Source: CATOSP01 sp965216155 (GTDB lineage Bacteria; Chloroflexota; Dehalococcoidia; Lucifugimonadales; UBA3495). From it: a DNA stretch of 64,000 nt. Both the position numbers and the translations under genes were made by a program. The notes below the pieces were generated by a model. That model saw only the letters and a list, made by a program, of their open reading frames with translations, ran no database searches and was not told the DNA's origin. This document shows, one piece after another, positions 9,463 to 18,261 of the stretch. Location: positions 1,798,001 to 1,862,000 of the forward strand of contig CBDCFD010000007.1 in the NCBI GenBank assembly GCA_965216155.1. Reading direction: 5' to 3'. Each line of letters begins with the position of its first letter. Position 1 is the stretch's first letter.

Positions 9463-9795
9463 GTGAATGCCCTATCTGTCTGCTTTAGGCACGTGGAATG
9501 GTACGCTGATGAAGGGGAGAAGACCCCAGCTGAAGTGGTCCTGGCCCTCCAGGGCTGTCTTTTGCGGGAAGACCTGACGCCGCTCTTGTCCAACATTTCC
9601 GTGCCTACCCTGATTCTGGCATCATCAAATGACGATATCACTCCCCTGGAAATCCAACGCTCGATGATTGAGCGGCTACCCAACGCCACCTTGGAGACCT
9701 TCGACGGGGTAGGCCATAACATGAAGGTTGAAATACCAGGGCTGTTGAGCCAACGGGTGACCCACTTTATCGACCGGGTCGATGGTAAGCAATAG
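9463..9795 (+). pseudogene. C-terminal fragment of an alpha/beta hydrolase
   Basis: Only the last third of an alpha/beta hydrolase is present: a cap-helix segment, LSNISVPTLILASSNDDITP, which carries the usual acid position, and FDGVGHNMKVE, which carries the catalytic His. The oxyanion and nucleophile-elbow regions (HGxxxS, GxSxG) are missing and no in-frame sequence upstream supplies them; a free-standing 110-residue product could not have a full triad. Best read as a truncated gene. The histidine kinase gene begins 65 bp further on. Confidence 0.6.
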
Positions 9796-9859
9796 CCTGT
9801 CTTTAGCGTACTGGGACAATGCAGTGTACAATTCTTAGCTACCCGGCGGACGGTCCAAC

Positions 9860-11590
9860 ATGCTGGACGCTGTTCGCGCACTCTTCATCTGGCGGATGAC
9901 TGCCATGGACCAAAGATCAGCCGACATTAGTCATCTCCTCAATGAACTGGATGCGCTTCGGCTACGCGTCTCTGAAATGGAGCTGGCGGAAACCGTCCGT
10001 AACCGCGTCTGGGATAGAGTCCGCGAGAGCGAGGAGCACTACCGGGCTGCGGTGGAAAACGTCGCTGACGCTATCGTCATCAACGTTGGAACGACCCGTG
10101 TCTTCGTAAACAACGCCTTCCTGGCCCTCCACGGCCTGGATGACATGTCCCAGGCTGACGGACTCTCCCTCGACCATTTCATCGTACCCGAAGACAGGCC
10201 GACGGTGCGGGCCCGCACACTCGCTCGGGAACGCGGCGAACCCGTCCCTGGCATGTATGAATACCGAATCCGCCGGACCAATGGCCAGGTACGGACCGTG
10301 GAGTCCTCCGCAGTCGCCATAACCTTCAATGGGGAGCCGGCCACTCTGGCAGTGCTGAGGGACATCACCGACCGGAAAGAAGCGGAAGAACGGGTACGCC
10401 GGCTGGCCATGATCGGTCGAATTATCAGTTCCTCTCTGAATGTGGATGAAGTCTACGAACCCTTCGCTCTTCAAGTGCGCGAGCTTATTGCATTTGAACG
10501 CATCGTCATCACCATCGCGGACCCGGAGCGGGATTTGTTAACAACCGCCTATGTCAGCGGTGGAGATGTTGCCCAGCGGCGAACGGGAGACATGGCCTCA
10601 CTCGCAAGTTCCTTGACCCAGGAGGTCATACGGCGAAGGTCAGGGTTGCTGATCCAACCCAAGGATATCGACGACCTGCGGCAGCAGTTTACCGCTCCGC
10701 TCCCCGCGTTTGAAGCCGGATATCGTTCCTTCCTTTCCGTTCCTCTGATCTCCCGCGACGAAGTGATCGGAGTGCTACACTTTGAATCCACTCGTCCCAG
10801 CGCCTATTCCGACCGGGACATCGACCTGGCCGAGAGTGTTGGCGCTCAGATCTCCGGCGCGATTGCCAATGCCCGCCTGTTCCAACAGTTGGGACGGGAA
10901 CGGGAAAGGTTGCGGCTCTTGACCATGCGCGTAGTTTCTGAGGAGGAAGAAGAACGGCACCGGGTCTCCCGCGAGCTACACGACGAAGCTGGTCAGGCCC
11001 TTACCGCGCTGAAGATAAGCCTGGGACTGGTCCACTTGGACATGGCCGGACTCGAAGGGCCGCTGCGGGACACGATTGCCGGCGCGGTTGAGTTGACCGA
11101 AGAGACAATGGAAAAAATCCGCTTGCTAGCCCGTGGATTACGGCCTCCTGAGTTGGACGCAGTTGGGTTGAACGATACGCTGGAAGGATATTGCCGGGAG
11201 TTCGCCCAAAGGACCCACCTGAAAATCGACTACACTGGCGAGGAATCCTTCGATCTGCCCGACGCCGTCACAATATGCCTTTACCGCTTCTTGCAAGAGG
11301 CGCTGACCAACGTGGCCCGCCATGCCGAGGCGAATATGGTCACTGTTCAGCTTCAGGGCAGCGAAGAGATGGTCAGGCTTGGGGTAGAGGACGATGGGAA
11401 AGGGTTTGTTCACCAACCCGGCCCGCGCCAACCTGGTACCTCGTTGGGGATTGGTCTCATCGGGATGCAGGAGCGGTTCGAGCTGTTGGGAGGGTGGATC
11501 GACATTAAGTCGGACCCCGGTCAGGGTACTAGGCTAGACGCTTTCGTACCGTTGGAAAGCAACCATAGGGGGCGGGAATGGTCCGGGTAA
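9860..11590 (+). CDS. PAS-GAF sensor histidine kinase (HisKA_3 type)
   Basis: A cytoplasmic sensor kinase of 576 residues without membrane segments. A coiled N-terminus (about 20-55) is followed by a PAS domain (about 55-172, ending in the PAC-like TLAVLRDITDRKEAEE), a GAF domain (about 186-340), the NarX/DesK-type dimerisation helix with the phospho-acceptor His374 in VSRELHDEAGQAL, and a HATPase_c domain with DDGKGF and GIGLIGMQER. It overlaps the response-regulator gene by 13 bp, so the two form a cognate pair. The ligand sensed by PAS or GAF is unknown. ATG 9905 is an alternative start. Confidence 0.9.
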   Translation: MLDAVRALFIWRMTAMDQRSADISHLLNELDALRLRVSEMELAETVRNRVWDRVRESEEHYRAAVENVADAIVINVGTTRVFVNNAFLALHGLDDMSQADGLSLDHFIVPEDRPTVRARTLARERGEPVPGMYEYRIRRTNGQVRTVESSAVAITFNGEPATLAVLRDITDRKEAEERVRRLAMIGRIISSSLNVDEVYEPFALQVRELIAFERIVITIADPERDLLTTAYVSGGDVAQRRTGDMASLASSLTQEVIRRRSGLLIQPKDIDDLRQQFTAPLPAFEAGYRSFLSVPLISRDEVIGVLHFESTRPSAYSDRDIDLAESVGAQISGAIANARLFQQLGRERERLRLLTMRVVSEEEEERHRVSRELHDEAGQALTALKISLGLVHLDMAGLEGPLRDTIAGAVELTEETMEKIRLLARGLRPPELDAVGLNDTLEGYCREFAQRTHLKIDYTGEESFDLPDAVTICLYRFLQEALTNVARHAEANMVTVQLQGSEEMVRLGVEDDGKGFVHQPGPRQPGTSLGIGLIGMQERFELLGGWIDIKSDPGQGTRLDAFVPLESNHRGREWSG

Positions 11591-12228
11591 TAGTAGCCGA
11601 CGATCACCATCTGGTGCGGCAGGGCATCAGAATGCTGCTGGAAAAAGCCGAAGACATCGAGGTGGTGGGTGAGGCCGAAAACGGTCTGGAAGCCGTGGAA
11701 TTGGCCGAGAGCCTGGCCCCGGATATTGCGGTAATGGACATCTCTATGCCCCGCTTGAACGGGATTCAGGCTACCGAGCAGATCCACGCTCGTATGCCGC
11801 AGACCCAGGTAGTTATGCTCTCCATGCACGCCGACGACGCCATGGTGAGACAGGCCCTTCGCCGGGGAGCCCGCGGGTATGTTCTCAAGCGGGCAGTCGG
11901 GGAAGAGTTACTGCTGGCGATCCGCGCCGCGATGAGAGGCGAGACCTATCTAAGTCCACCCATTGCCGGCTCTATCGTCGGAGAAGTCCTTTCCCGGCAG
12001 GAAGGCGGCGAAGAACCGACCGAGCTGGAGCGGCTGACCCGCCGCGAGAGCGAGGTGTTGCAACTACTGGCGGAAGGCGGTACGAATAGCTCGATTGCTC
12101 AAGACCTCATCATCAGCGCGAAGACCGTCGAAAAGCACCGGGCCAGTCTTATGTCCAAGCTGGACATCCACGACCTGGCGGGTCTCGTCAGGTTTGCGGT
12201 CAAGCACGGAATGGTCTCCGTGGACTGA
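11578..12228 (+). CDS. NarL/FixJ-family response regulator
   Basis: A 216-residue two-domain regulator. The receiver domain has the acidic pair D8-D9, the phospho-acceptor Asp54 in VMDISMP, and the conserved Lys in GYVLKRAVG. The C-terminal LuxR-type helix-turn-helix is visible in LTRRESEVLQLLAEG and KTVEKHRASLMSKL. It is translationally coupled to the upstream histidine kinase. Its DNA targets are unknown, but the stress-protein cluster directly downstream is a reasonable guess. Confidence 0.92.
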   Translation: MVRVIVADDHHLVRQGIRMLLEKAEDIEVVGEAENGLEAVELAESLAPDIAVMDISMPRLNGIQATEQIHARMPQTQVVMLSMHADDAMVRQALRRGARGYVLKRAVGEELLLAIRAAMRGETYLSPPIAGSIVGEVLSRQEGGEEPTELERLTRRESEVLQLLAEGGTNSSIAQDLIISAKTVEKHRASLMSKLDIHDLAGLVRFAVKHGMVSVD

Positions 12229-12988
12229 CTGGGGTCTCTCCCGGGCAAAAGGTAGGGGAAAAACCCATACTCCGGCCCATTCCTCTCAGGCATTATAGGT
12301 AACGTGCATTACTACTCACTCCCTTCGGAGAAAGGAGCCCACCATGGTCCGATACATAGTGTGGCTGCACCAGTGGAAGTTCCCCTGTACGGCCTCCACC
12401 GGCGAAGCCAGAGGGACCAGCGCCCAAAGGCAGGTATCCGCCGGTGGAGGCGCTCTTCGAGCAGAAGTCAGGGGCACCAACATCTTCGGTGAGGTGCAGA
12501 CCGATGCGGAGAGTATACAACCATAACGAGGCCTGTTAACGCCCTCGCTGATGCGGCCTTGGTCAACAGGGTACAGCGGCAAGCGGGGGCTCCAGAAAAA
12601 TCGACGGTTCCACGAGCGCAGGGATAAATAAGACCAACCCGTCAATATGGCCCGGAAGATGCCGGTTCGATCCACGGGAGGTCGGTCTGGCCGTGAAGGC
12701 CAGGATAGTGGAGCCAGTCGAAAAATACGCCAGGCACGGGACGAAAGGCCTGTGTCTGGCTTTGGTTTTGAGCGCTAAACGGTCAGGCTGTAACCATTCT
12801 CCGGCCCCGGCCCACCACCTACCCACCTGGGCCTACTCCACACCGGCCGCCCCCATGTTGACGATTCACCCGTGCCGCATCGAATGGGGTCTAGTTTCCC
12901 CCCAAGGTAGGGAGTCTACCCCTACACCCGCGCGTCCTCCTGGTCCATCCTATGGGCGCCAATTCTGAATAAGTAAGAGAGAAGCGAG
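12229..12988. other. 760-bp region without a confident gene
   Basis: No convincing gene is seen. One 60-codon frame at 12344-12526 (+) has a good ribosome site (AAAGGAG six bases before ATG) and starts MVRYIVWLHQWKFP, but its remainder (Gly, Ala, Arg-rich) does not look like a folded protein and nothing matches it in memory. It could be a leader peptide or a decayed gene. A short hairpin (CTGGCC...GGCCAG) lies near 12687-12705. Confidence 0.35.
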
Positions 12989-13414
12989 ATGGCCATAGCG
13001 TCGATGGTTTACACAGAGCAGAAGACCCGGGTGTTGCTGATAGACGAGAACCCGGTGTTCCTCAGGACAGCGGCGGGGTTCCTGAAGCGGCAAAGGGGCA
13101 TCGTGGTGCTGCGCACGTCGGCAACCCTGGAGTCGGCCTTGATCGGGGCAAGGGACTTCAGGCCTTCAGTAATCGTTCTCGACCCCAGCAGCCTGGAGTC
13201 CGCGGGTCTGGAGGCCATCGCAAGATTACGGAAGGTCTCCCCTGGGGTAAGCATAATCGTGATGGCCTTGATCGACTCGCCGACCTACCGGGATGCAGCC
13301 CTGTCGGCAGGCGCCGACGGCTTCGTCGCCAAGTCCGACCTGGTCGCGGAGCTGTTGCCTGCAATCCATCGCCTGGCTCCGCGGCCAATGGCGGGACTGG
13401 ACCAGAGACTCTAG
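12989..13414 (+). CDS. Single-domain response regulator (receiver only)
   Basis: A 141-residue stand-alone receiver domain. Acidic pocket D19-E20 in LLIDENPVF, likely phospho-acceptor Asp65 in VIVLDPSS, and the conserved Lys in GFVAKSDL. No output domain follows; after GLDQRL the gene stops. Such proteins act as phosphate shuttles or as protein-binding switches. It is the first gene of a co-directional stress cluster (two universal stress proteins follow), so it could be a target of the kinase/NarL pair just upstream. AGAGAGAAGCGAG precedes the ATG. Confidence 0.82.
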   Translation: MAIASMVYTEQKTRVLLIDENPVFLRTAAGFLKRQRGIVVLRTSATLESALIGARDFRPSVIVLDPSSLESAGLEAIARLRKVSPGVSIIVMALIDSPTYRDAALSAGADGFVAKSDLVAELLPAIHRLAPRPMAGLDQRL

Positions 13415-13464
13415 ACCCATACCGGGGACTATATGGCCCCACAGGGGTCAAAGGAGGATGTGAC

Positions 13465-14013
13465 ATGCTTTGTTGGGAATTTGAAGAAGAGTATGGTCCC
13501 GGAGAGTTCGCAGCTTACGAATGGGCGTCCCGGCACGAGGACGTCGCCCATCCCGATTTCAGGCGTCAGAAGATTCTCGTCCCAGTGGACCGGTCCCTTA
13601 AGGGAACGCAGCGAGTCCTGGAGGTGGCGCAGGATCTACTGACGGCCGAGGGCGAAGGAATCCTCCTGCATGTTATCCCGCCTTCCTACGCCACTATGGG
13701 AAGCACTGGGTTCGTGTCCGCAAGCCTGAATGAAAAGCACGAGCGACAGAGGGCAATCAGCTACCTCAACTACTTTGCCGAGCGTTTGAATTCTAGGTCC
13801 GGCCAATGGAGGGGTGAGGTCGTGGTTTCCAGGTCGGTCGCCGACGGAATTGCGGAAACCGCGGCCAGGGAAAATGTGGACTTGATAACCATGTACACTC
13901 ACGGCCGCAAAGGGCTCGCCCGGTGGATGAAGGGGAGCGTGGCCGAGCGGGTGCGGGAGTACGCCCATACCGATGTCCGGATCGTGAAGCCAATAGAGCT
14001 GGCGGCAGCTTAG
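13465..14013 (+). CDS. Universal stress protein (UspA family)
   Basis: A 182-residue protein. After an N-terminal extension of about 35 residues it has one UspA domain: KILVPVDRSLKGTQRVLEVA opens the fold, LLHVIPP follows, and VDLITMYTHGRKGLARWMKG, with SVAERV after it, is the signature loop. The G-2x-G-9x-G(S/T) nucleotide-binding pattern is partly kept (THGRKGLARWMKGS), so ATP binding is plausible. AAGGAGGATGTGAC precedes the ATG. Part of the cluster 12989-15771, which contains a second Usp fused to a cyclic-nucleotide-binding domain. Confidence 0.88.
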   Translation: MLCWEFEEEYGPGEFAAYEWASRHEDVAHPDFRRQKILVPVDRSLKGTQRVLEVAQDLLTAEGEGILLHVIPPSYATMGSTGFVSASLNEKHERQRAISYLNYFAERLNSRSGQWRGEVVVSRSVADGIAETAARENVDLITMYTHGRKGLARWMKGSVAERVREYAHTDVRIVKPIELAAA

Positions 14014-14073
14014 CCAAGTGTGGCTCTCAAGATAACCCGATTCATCTACACTCCGAACACAAGGAGGCCCATG

Positions 14074-14271
14074 ATGGTGAATCTAAAGGCAGACACGGAG
14101 GTCACGGAGTTTCGAATCGAACCTGGAGCCGGTCAGGAAGAATCGGTCGAATGGGTATACCGGGTGCCGTGTGCAGGTGTCACATACTACTATTTCGTAC
14201 AACCCAGGACCAAGCCCGTATCCAAAGAAGTCCATCCGGTCAAGGAAGCCGCCGCGAGCGTGAGCAGTTAG
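14074..14271 (+). CDS. Small protein of unknown function in the stress cluster
   Basis: About 65 residues starting MVNLKADTEVTEFRIEPG, with an aromatic stretch VTYYYFVQP and a Lys/Val-rich tail. I do not recognise the family. The ATG at 14074 is chosen because AAGGAGG (14061-14067) is six bases upstream; a GTG at 14020 in the same frame has no ribosome site. It sits between two universal stress genes on the same strand and is followed by a hairpin at 14312-14346, so it is probably expressed with the upstream Usp gene. Confidence 0.5.
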   Translation: MVNLKADTEVTEFRIEPGAGQEESVEWVYRVPCAGVTYYYFVQPRTKPVSKEVHPVKEAAASVSS

Positions 14272-14311
14272 CTCCGTGAGCACGTCCTTTAGCGGCGGCC
14301 CGCAGGACTAT

Positions 14312-14346
14312 TACCCGGCCCTGCTTGTAGAAGGCAAGGCCGGGTA
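14312..14346 (+). terminator. Hairpin, possible terminator
   Basis: Inverted repeat TACCCGGCC / GGCCGGGTA (14312-14320 and 14338-14346) with further partial pairing inside the loop, followed by gccattttcc. It lies 40 bases after the small unknown gene and before the ABM-domain gene. The T-run is short, so termination may be weak. Confidence 0.5.
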
Positions 14347-14445
14347 GCCATTTTCCGTAATTCCGGCCTGGGGCGGTTGAAGGGGCTTACCACTACTTTC
14401 GGCCCGTCCGTTCCGGGTGACTTTCCCACCTGCAGGAGCGTAACT

Positions 14446-14757
14446 TTGGCGGTAAAGGTATTGATCGAAAGGCGAGTAAGAAAAGGGTACGAGGAGTTGG
14501 TCTGGGAGATGCTGCGAGACCTCAGGGGCCAAGCGGTCAGGCAGAAGGGATACCTCTACGGCGAGACCTGGCGCTCTTTGGACGACCCCAGGATATTCCT
14601 GGTGTCGAGTACCTGGGGGTGCCGGGAATATTGGGAGGCCTGGATCAACGACGATTTCCGAAAACGTATGGAAGAACGCATCCGGGCCTACCTGCGAAAA
14701 AGCGGGTCGATCCGGGTATTCGAGGAGTTAAGCACCATCCCCGGGGATGGTGCTTAA
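14446..14757 (+). CDS. Antibiotic biosynthesis monooxygenase (ABM)-like domain protein
   Basis: About 103 residues with the dimeric alpha-beta (ABM/YgiN-like) pattern: VKVLIERRVRKGYEELVWEM, an amphipathic helix, then GYLYGETWRSLDDPRIFLVS, then WGCREYWEAWIND and FEEL. Members bind haem or oxidise small aromatics without cofactor, or serve as stress-linked scaffolds; no particular reaction can be assigned. TTG at 14446 is preferred, with AGGAG seven bases upstream and the fold beginning immediately after it. The last nine codons plus stop coincide exactly with a 30-base perfect palindrome (14728-14757). Confidence 0.6.
   Translation: MAVKVLIERRVRKGYEELVWEMLRDLRGQAVRQKGYLYGETWRSLDDPRIFLVSSTWGCREYWEAWINDDFRKRMEERIRAYLRKSGSIRVFEELSTIPGDGA
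14728..14757. repeat. 30-base perfect palindrome at the end of the ABM gene
   Basis: The 15 bases TTAAGCACCATCCCC at 14728-14742 are followed directly by their exact reverse complement (14743-14757), with no spacer. The TAA stop of the ABM-like gene is the last triplet. A transcript would form a 13-14 bp hairpin; no T-run follows on either side, so a plain intrinsic terminator is unlikely. An operator for a dimeric regulator, or an mRNA-stabilising or translation-coupling hairpin before the gene at 14824, is possible. Confidence 0.7.
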
Positions 14758-14823
14758 GGCGCTCCGGAACACTGGGGTCGTCTGACCTTTTCAGGCACGG
14801 TAAACCCTTAAGCGAGGTGTAAC

Positions 14824-15771
14824 ATGGCCCGAAACATTCTGATTCCCTTGGACGGTTCTGTAGAGGCGGAAGAAGTGATTCCTCTGGTCAGGGAAGAACT
14901 GGCTGACGACGATGAGTTGCTGCTGATACAGGTGGTCCCTCCCGGCAGGACTCAAACCCTGGGGGCCCACGTGGTCCTGGGCAGCCAGGTAGAAGAGGGA
15001 GACCGGGAACAGGCTCATCGCTACCTCCAGGGCGTGCTCCGGCGGGAGGCCGCGGGCTCCGGGGTTTGGAAGTCGGATGTTCTTGTCGCATCCTCTGTGG
15101 CCGAAGGAATCGCTCTCTCCGCCGACCGCGAAAATGCGGATTTGATCGTCATGTATACCCACGACCGAAACCTGTTGGGCAGGATGATCAAAGGCAGCGT
15201 AGCCAGGGAGGTGCAGCGGATAGCGGCGACCGAGGTCCGTGTTCTGGGCCCGCGTCAGATCAACGAGACGTCCGAGGCGCTTACTGCCTCCGGCACTCAG
15301 GGATCGGACGGCGGGGCGTACAGCCACGTGGACCTGTTCCGCGGCATGTCGGCCCAGCAAATAGAGCGCGTGGTGGCCCTGGGACGCCGTATTCAGGTGT
15401 CGGCGGGTGAAAAGCAGGGAAGTGGTGGGGAGGTTGCGGAGAGCTTGTTCCTGATACTCTCCGGGGAAGCCAGCCTATCTGCCCACTCGGACATTGGCGA
15501 AATTACCGTCCGCATAGCAGGCTCGGGCGAGTCTTTCCCCCTAGCCTCGCTGTTGGAATCCGGCACCATGATCACCACCGCCGAGGCGGTTACAGACCTG
15601 GAGCTTCTCGCGATCCTCCGCGCAGACCTGATGGCCCTCTGTACCAGGGAACCCGAGATTGGGATGCGGATATACTCTAACGTGGCGCAGCTATTCGCCA
15701 ACCGCTACCGCGCCACGTTGACCCAGCTTGCCCTCAGCGCGGAGCGGGAGATGCGAGGTTCGCAATCCTAA
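14824..15771 (+). CDS. UspA domain fused to a cyclic-nucleotide-binding-like domain
   Basis: A 315-residue fusion. Residues about 1-140 form a universal stress domain (NILIPLDGSVEAEEVIPL, then ADLIVMYTHDRNLLGRMIKG). After a linker, residues about 165-300 look like a Crp-type cyclic-nucleotide-binding domain: LFRGMSAQQIERVVALG, SLFLILSGEASLS, a degenerate phosphate cassette around GESFPLASLLE, and TAEAVTDLELLAIL. The canonical RxAx arginine cassette is not seen, so cAMP binding is uncertain. No DNA-binding domain follows. Likely a soluble stress or redox sensor. Last gene of the stress cluster. Confidence 0.75.
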   Translation: MARNILIPLDGSVEAEEVIPLVREELADDDELLLIQVVPPGRTQTLGAHVVLGSQVEEGDREQAHRYLQGVLRREAAGSGVWKSDVLVASSVAEGIALSADRENADLIVMYTHDRNLLGRMIKGSVAREVQRIAATEVRVLGPRQINETSEALTASGTQGSDGGAYSHVDLFRGMSAQQIERVVALGRRIQVSAGEKQGSGGEVAESLFLILSGEASLSAHSDIGEITVRIAGSGESFPLASLLESGTMITTAEAVTDLELLAILRADLMALCTREPEIGMRIYSNVAQLFANRYRATLTQLALSAEREMRGSQS

Positions 15772-15786
15772 ACTTGGCGGAAAACG

Positions 15787-17076
15787 TCACGCACGCCGTA
15801 GTTTCGGGGTAACCACCGCCAGTATCGCCAGAAGGACGACTCCCACGACACCGTTGAATATGGCGGCCAGGGGAGCGCTCATCGCCCCTGCAATGGCTCC
15901 CGAATTGGCACTGCCGAAGGTATAAGCGTAGATCGCCAGGGTCCGCAGACCCACAACCCTGCCGCGGAACTCCGGCAGCGTGGTCCTCAGGATCAAGGTC
16001 AGCATCATCACCTGGGTCGAAGAGAACGCCAGCCCCACGAACACCAGGATTGCCATCGACAGGTACAGCGAAGTCGAGAACGAGAACACCACCATACTGG
16101 CGTGCCACGCTATCACCGCGATCATCAGCAACTTCCCTGGAGACGCCAGGTTCCGCACCGGGGCAAACCCTATTGACCCCGCCAGGGCCCCTATCCCGAA
16201 CGCCGACAACAGCAACCCCAACCCGGCGGAGTCGGTGCCAAGCACATCCCGCGCGAAGATGGGCATGAGATTGGTATGCAGAGGCCAACCCGTGAAGTTG
16301 ATGATCACCGCCAGTACCAACACCGCCCATAACACCTGTTGACCCTTGACATACTTCAACCCCTCCAACATCGATCGCAGCACCGACTCCTCCCCTTTGC
16401 GCGTGGCCGATCCGCCGCTGGAAATCAGTAAGGCGCATAGACCGCTGAGGAACGTAAGGACCGAGATGACCGCATAAATGCCCTGCGGGCCCAACCCTCG
16501 GAACAGGAACCCGCCAAGGAGCGGGCCCATAATCGAGTTGATGTTCCTGCCCATATTGGTCAGGGCAGCACCGTTGGATATCACGTCTTCACTCAAGCTG
16601 TCTGCCATCAGGGATTGGGAAGCGGGCATCTGGAAGGTACGGACGAACCCTGCCGTCAGCGTCACGGCGAAGATGTGCCAGAGTTCGAGCAGTCCGGTCA
16701 GAATGAGGGTAAGCATCACCAGGGCCAGAGCCGTCTGGGCAAATTCCACCGCGGCCAGGAGGTGCTTGCGCGAGACGCGGTCGGCGACCGCACCTGAGAA
16801 GAGGGCCATCCAGTTGAGCGCCATCCTCGCCGACGCGATCAGCCCTACCAATAAAGGGGAGTCCGACAACTCCAAGACGAACCAGCCTAGGACCACGGAC
16901 TCCATCTGAGAGCTGGTGCCAGAGATGGCCATCGACGTCCATACCAGCGAAAAGTTACGCTGGCGCAGGACACCCAGGGGATACGCGGCGCGAGCCAATG
17001 GAGTGGAAAGCTTCAATAAATTACCGAGGGGAGTAAAGGGGGTCAGGACTGGCGGACCTGGTTGTTTGCCCGCCAA
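15787..17076 (-). CDS. MFS transporter (MFS_3 / enterobactin-exporter-like)
   Basis: A 429-residue 12-helix major facilitator protein of the MFS_3 group: NFSLVWTSMAISGTSSQMES at the first helix and GAVADRVSRKHLL as the loop 2-3 signature. Several later Gly/Ala-rich membrane helices follow, ending near VVGVVLLAILAVV. Related proteins export siderophores, drugs or macrolides. The start is a TTG at 17076 with a weak ribosome site and could lie further in. It begins 12 bases after the end of the 349-residue gene, so it is probably in one operon with that gene and perhaps the selenoprotein. Confidence 0.85.
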   Translation of the reverse strand: MAGKQPGPPVLTPFTPLGNLLKLSTPLARAAYPLGVLRQRNFSLVWTSMAISGTSSQMESVVLGWFVLELSDSPLLVGLIASARMALNWMALFSGAVADRVSRKHLLAAVEFAQTALALVMLTLILTGLLELWHIFAVTLTAGFVRTFQMPASQSLMADSLSEDVISNGAALTNMGRNINSIMGPLLGGFLFRGLGPQGIYAVISVLTFLSGLCALLISSGGSATRKGEESVLRSMLEGLKYVKGQQVLWAVLVLAVIINFTGWPLHTNLMPIFARDVLGTDSAGLGLLLSAFGIGALAGSIGFAPVRNLASPGKLLMIAVIAWHASMVVFSFSTSLYLSMAILVFVGLAFSSTQVMMLTLILRTTLPEFRGRVVGLRTLAIYAYTFGSANSGAIAGAMSAPLAAIFNGVVGVVLLAILAVVTPKLRRA

Positions 17077-17088
17077 CCCGTGTCGCGT

Positions 17089-18138
17089 TCAGAGCCTTAT
17101 CGGCTTGGTGATGGACTTGCTGCTCGTGCCCCCGCCCCACCGGGAGATTAGCGAGGAGAAGCCGCCAGCCTCGCCGCCGGCCACGAGGAACACAATCCCA
17201 TCGGTCGTGGAGACAATGGGGTTCATCTCCGAGTCGTCCCCCGGTTGCACTTCTCCGTCGCGCATATCGTTGAGCTTGAGGTGCTCGGTGGATACCGAGG
17301 CTTGAGAGTGCAGATAGTCCATGGCCTGCTGCTTGGTCCACTCCCCGTTGCGGAAGATCCGCGCGTGTTCCGGAGACAGCACGATTACAAATTCGCCCTG
17401 GCCGGGACGGAACCCGTTCATGGTGTAGGCCATGTTGTCCAGCAATCGCTCGGGGGAGTTGCTGCCCCCGTCGGAAAACTGGGTTGGGGAGAAGACAGCG
17501 AACACGGTGACCGTGTTATCGTCCGGAGAGTAACCCCGCCGCACGCTCAAGGTCTCCCACGGGCTGGCTTCTTCGTTCTCGGCAATGGTCATGCTGTACT
17601 TGCCGCCTTGACCGAGTGTCGACTTGTCCAGAATGCCGGGCGTGCCGCCGCAGACGTTCATGTTGATCAACCGGACAGTGCGTCCGATGGTGGAGTTGGG
17701 GCGGAAGCCGGGGCCAAACACGTTGACGCCGGAGTTGACCTCCAATTCCTTGGCAATCGGGCCATTGATCACGATTAATTGGGCGGACCCCCCGGTGCTG
17801 GCCAAGCTGCCGTGGAAGTTGAAGTCGGTCTCGCACATCGCTTCGGTGATAGCCACCAACACGGGCATGTATTCGGGTCTGCATCCCGCCATTACGGCGT
17901 TGATCGCGATCTTCTCCGCCGTAATTACCCGGCCCCGGGTTGGCACGACGCCGATGACGTCGCTGGGAGCCCGTCCCGCGGCGGCCAGGAATTCCCTGAC
18001 CCTTTCCTCGGTAGCAGGCACAACCGGCAGGCCGTCGGTCCAGCCCCTCTGGAAATAATACTCGATGGCAGCGGGGCCATCCTCTACCTCAATCCGGTCC
18101 GACGCAAGGGGCTCTTGTTGCATGGCAAGCCTCTCCAA
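17089..18138 (-). CDS. Conserved protein of unknown function next to UGSC selenoprotein
   Basis: A 349-residue soluble protein I cannot place in a named family. It opens with AAIEYYFQRGWTDGLPVVPA, then DVIGVVPTRGR and KIAINAVMAGCRPEYMPVL, then FHGSLASTGGSAQLIVINGP and NMNVCGGTPGILDKSTLGQ. Single conserved-looking cysteines occur in AGCRPEY, AMCETDF and NVCGGTPG, all away from CxxC pairs. The many Gly and Asn turns suggest a catalytic domain rather than a repeat. It lies directly downstream of the UGSC selenoprotein on the same strand with one hairpin between, and directly upstream of an MFS gene. A shared redox or detoxification role is inferred only from position. Confidence 0.7.
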   Translation of the reverse strand: MERLAMQQEPLASDRIEVEDGPAAIEYYFQRGWTDGLPVVPATEERVREFLAAAGRAPSDVIGVVPTRGRVITAEKIAINAVMAGCRPEYMPVLVAITEAMCETDFNFHGSLASTGGSAQLIVINGPIAKELEVNSGVNVFGPGFRPNSTIGRTVRLINMNVCGGTPGILDKSTLGQGGKYSMTIAENEEASPWETLSVRRGYSPDDNTVTVFAVFSPTQFSDGGSNSPERLLDNMAYTMNGFRPGQGEFVIVLSPEHARIFRNGEWTKQQAMDYLHSQASVSTEHLKLNDMRDGEVQPGDDSEMNPIVSTTDGIVFLVAGGEAGGFSSLISRWGGGTSSKSITKPIRL

Positions 18139-18220
18139 TGAATGCGAATTGCGGTTGGCGTCACGAGCATAGCTACCGCGGCTTATCGCACGCTCGACCT
18201 GGTTGGTCCTGAAACGTTCT

Positions 18221-18241
18221 GGGGGAGCGGCACGCTCCCCC
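18221..18241 (-). terminator. Hairpin between selenoprotein gene and its neighbour
   Basis: Nine-base perfect stem GGGGGAGCG / CGCTCCCCC with a 3-base loop, 20 bases after the UGSC gene stop and about 80 bases before the 349-residue gene. On the minus strand it is followed by AGAACG, so it lacks a T-run and may be an attenuator or processing hairpin. On the plus strand it is followed by TTTGAAA. Confidence 0.55.
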
Positions 18242-18261
18242 TTTGAAATACGCTGGCTACC

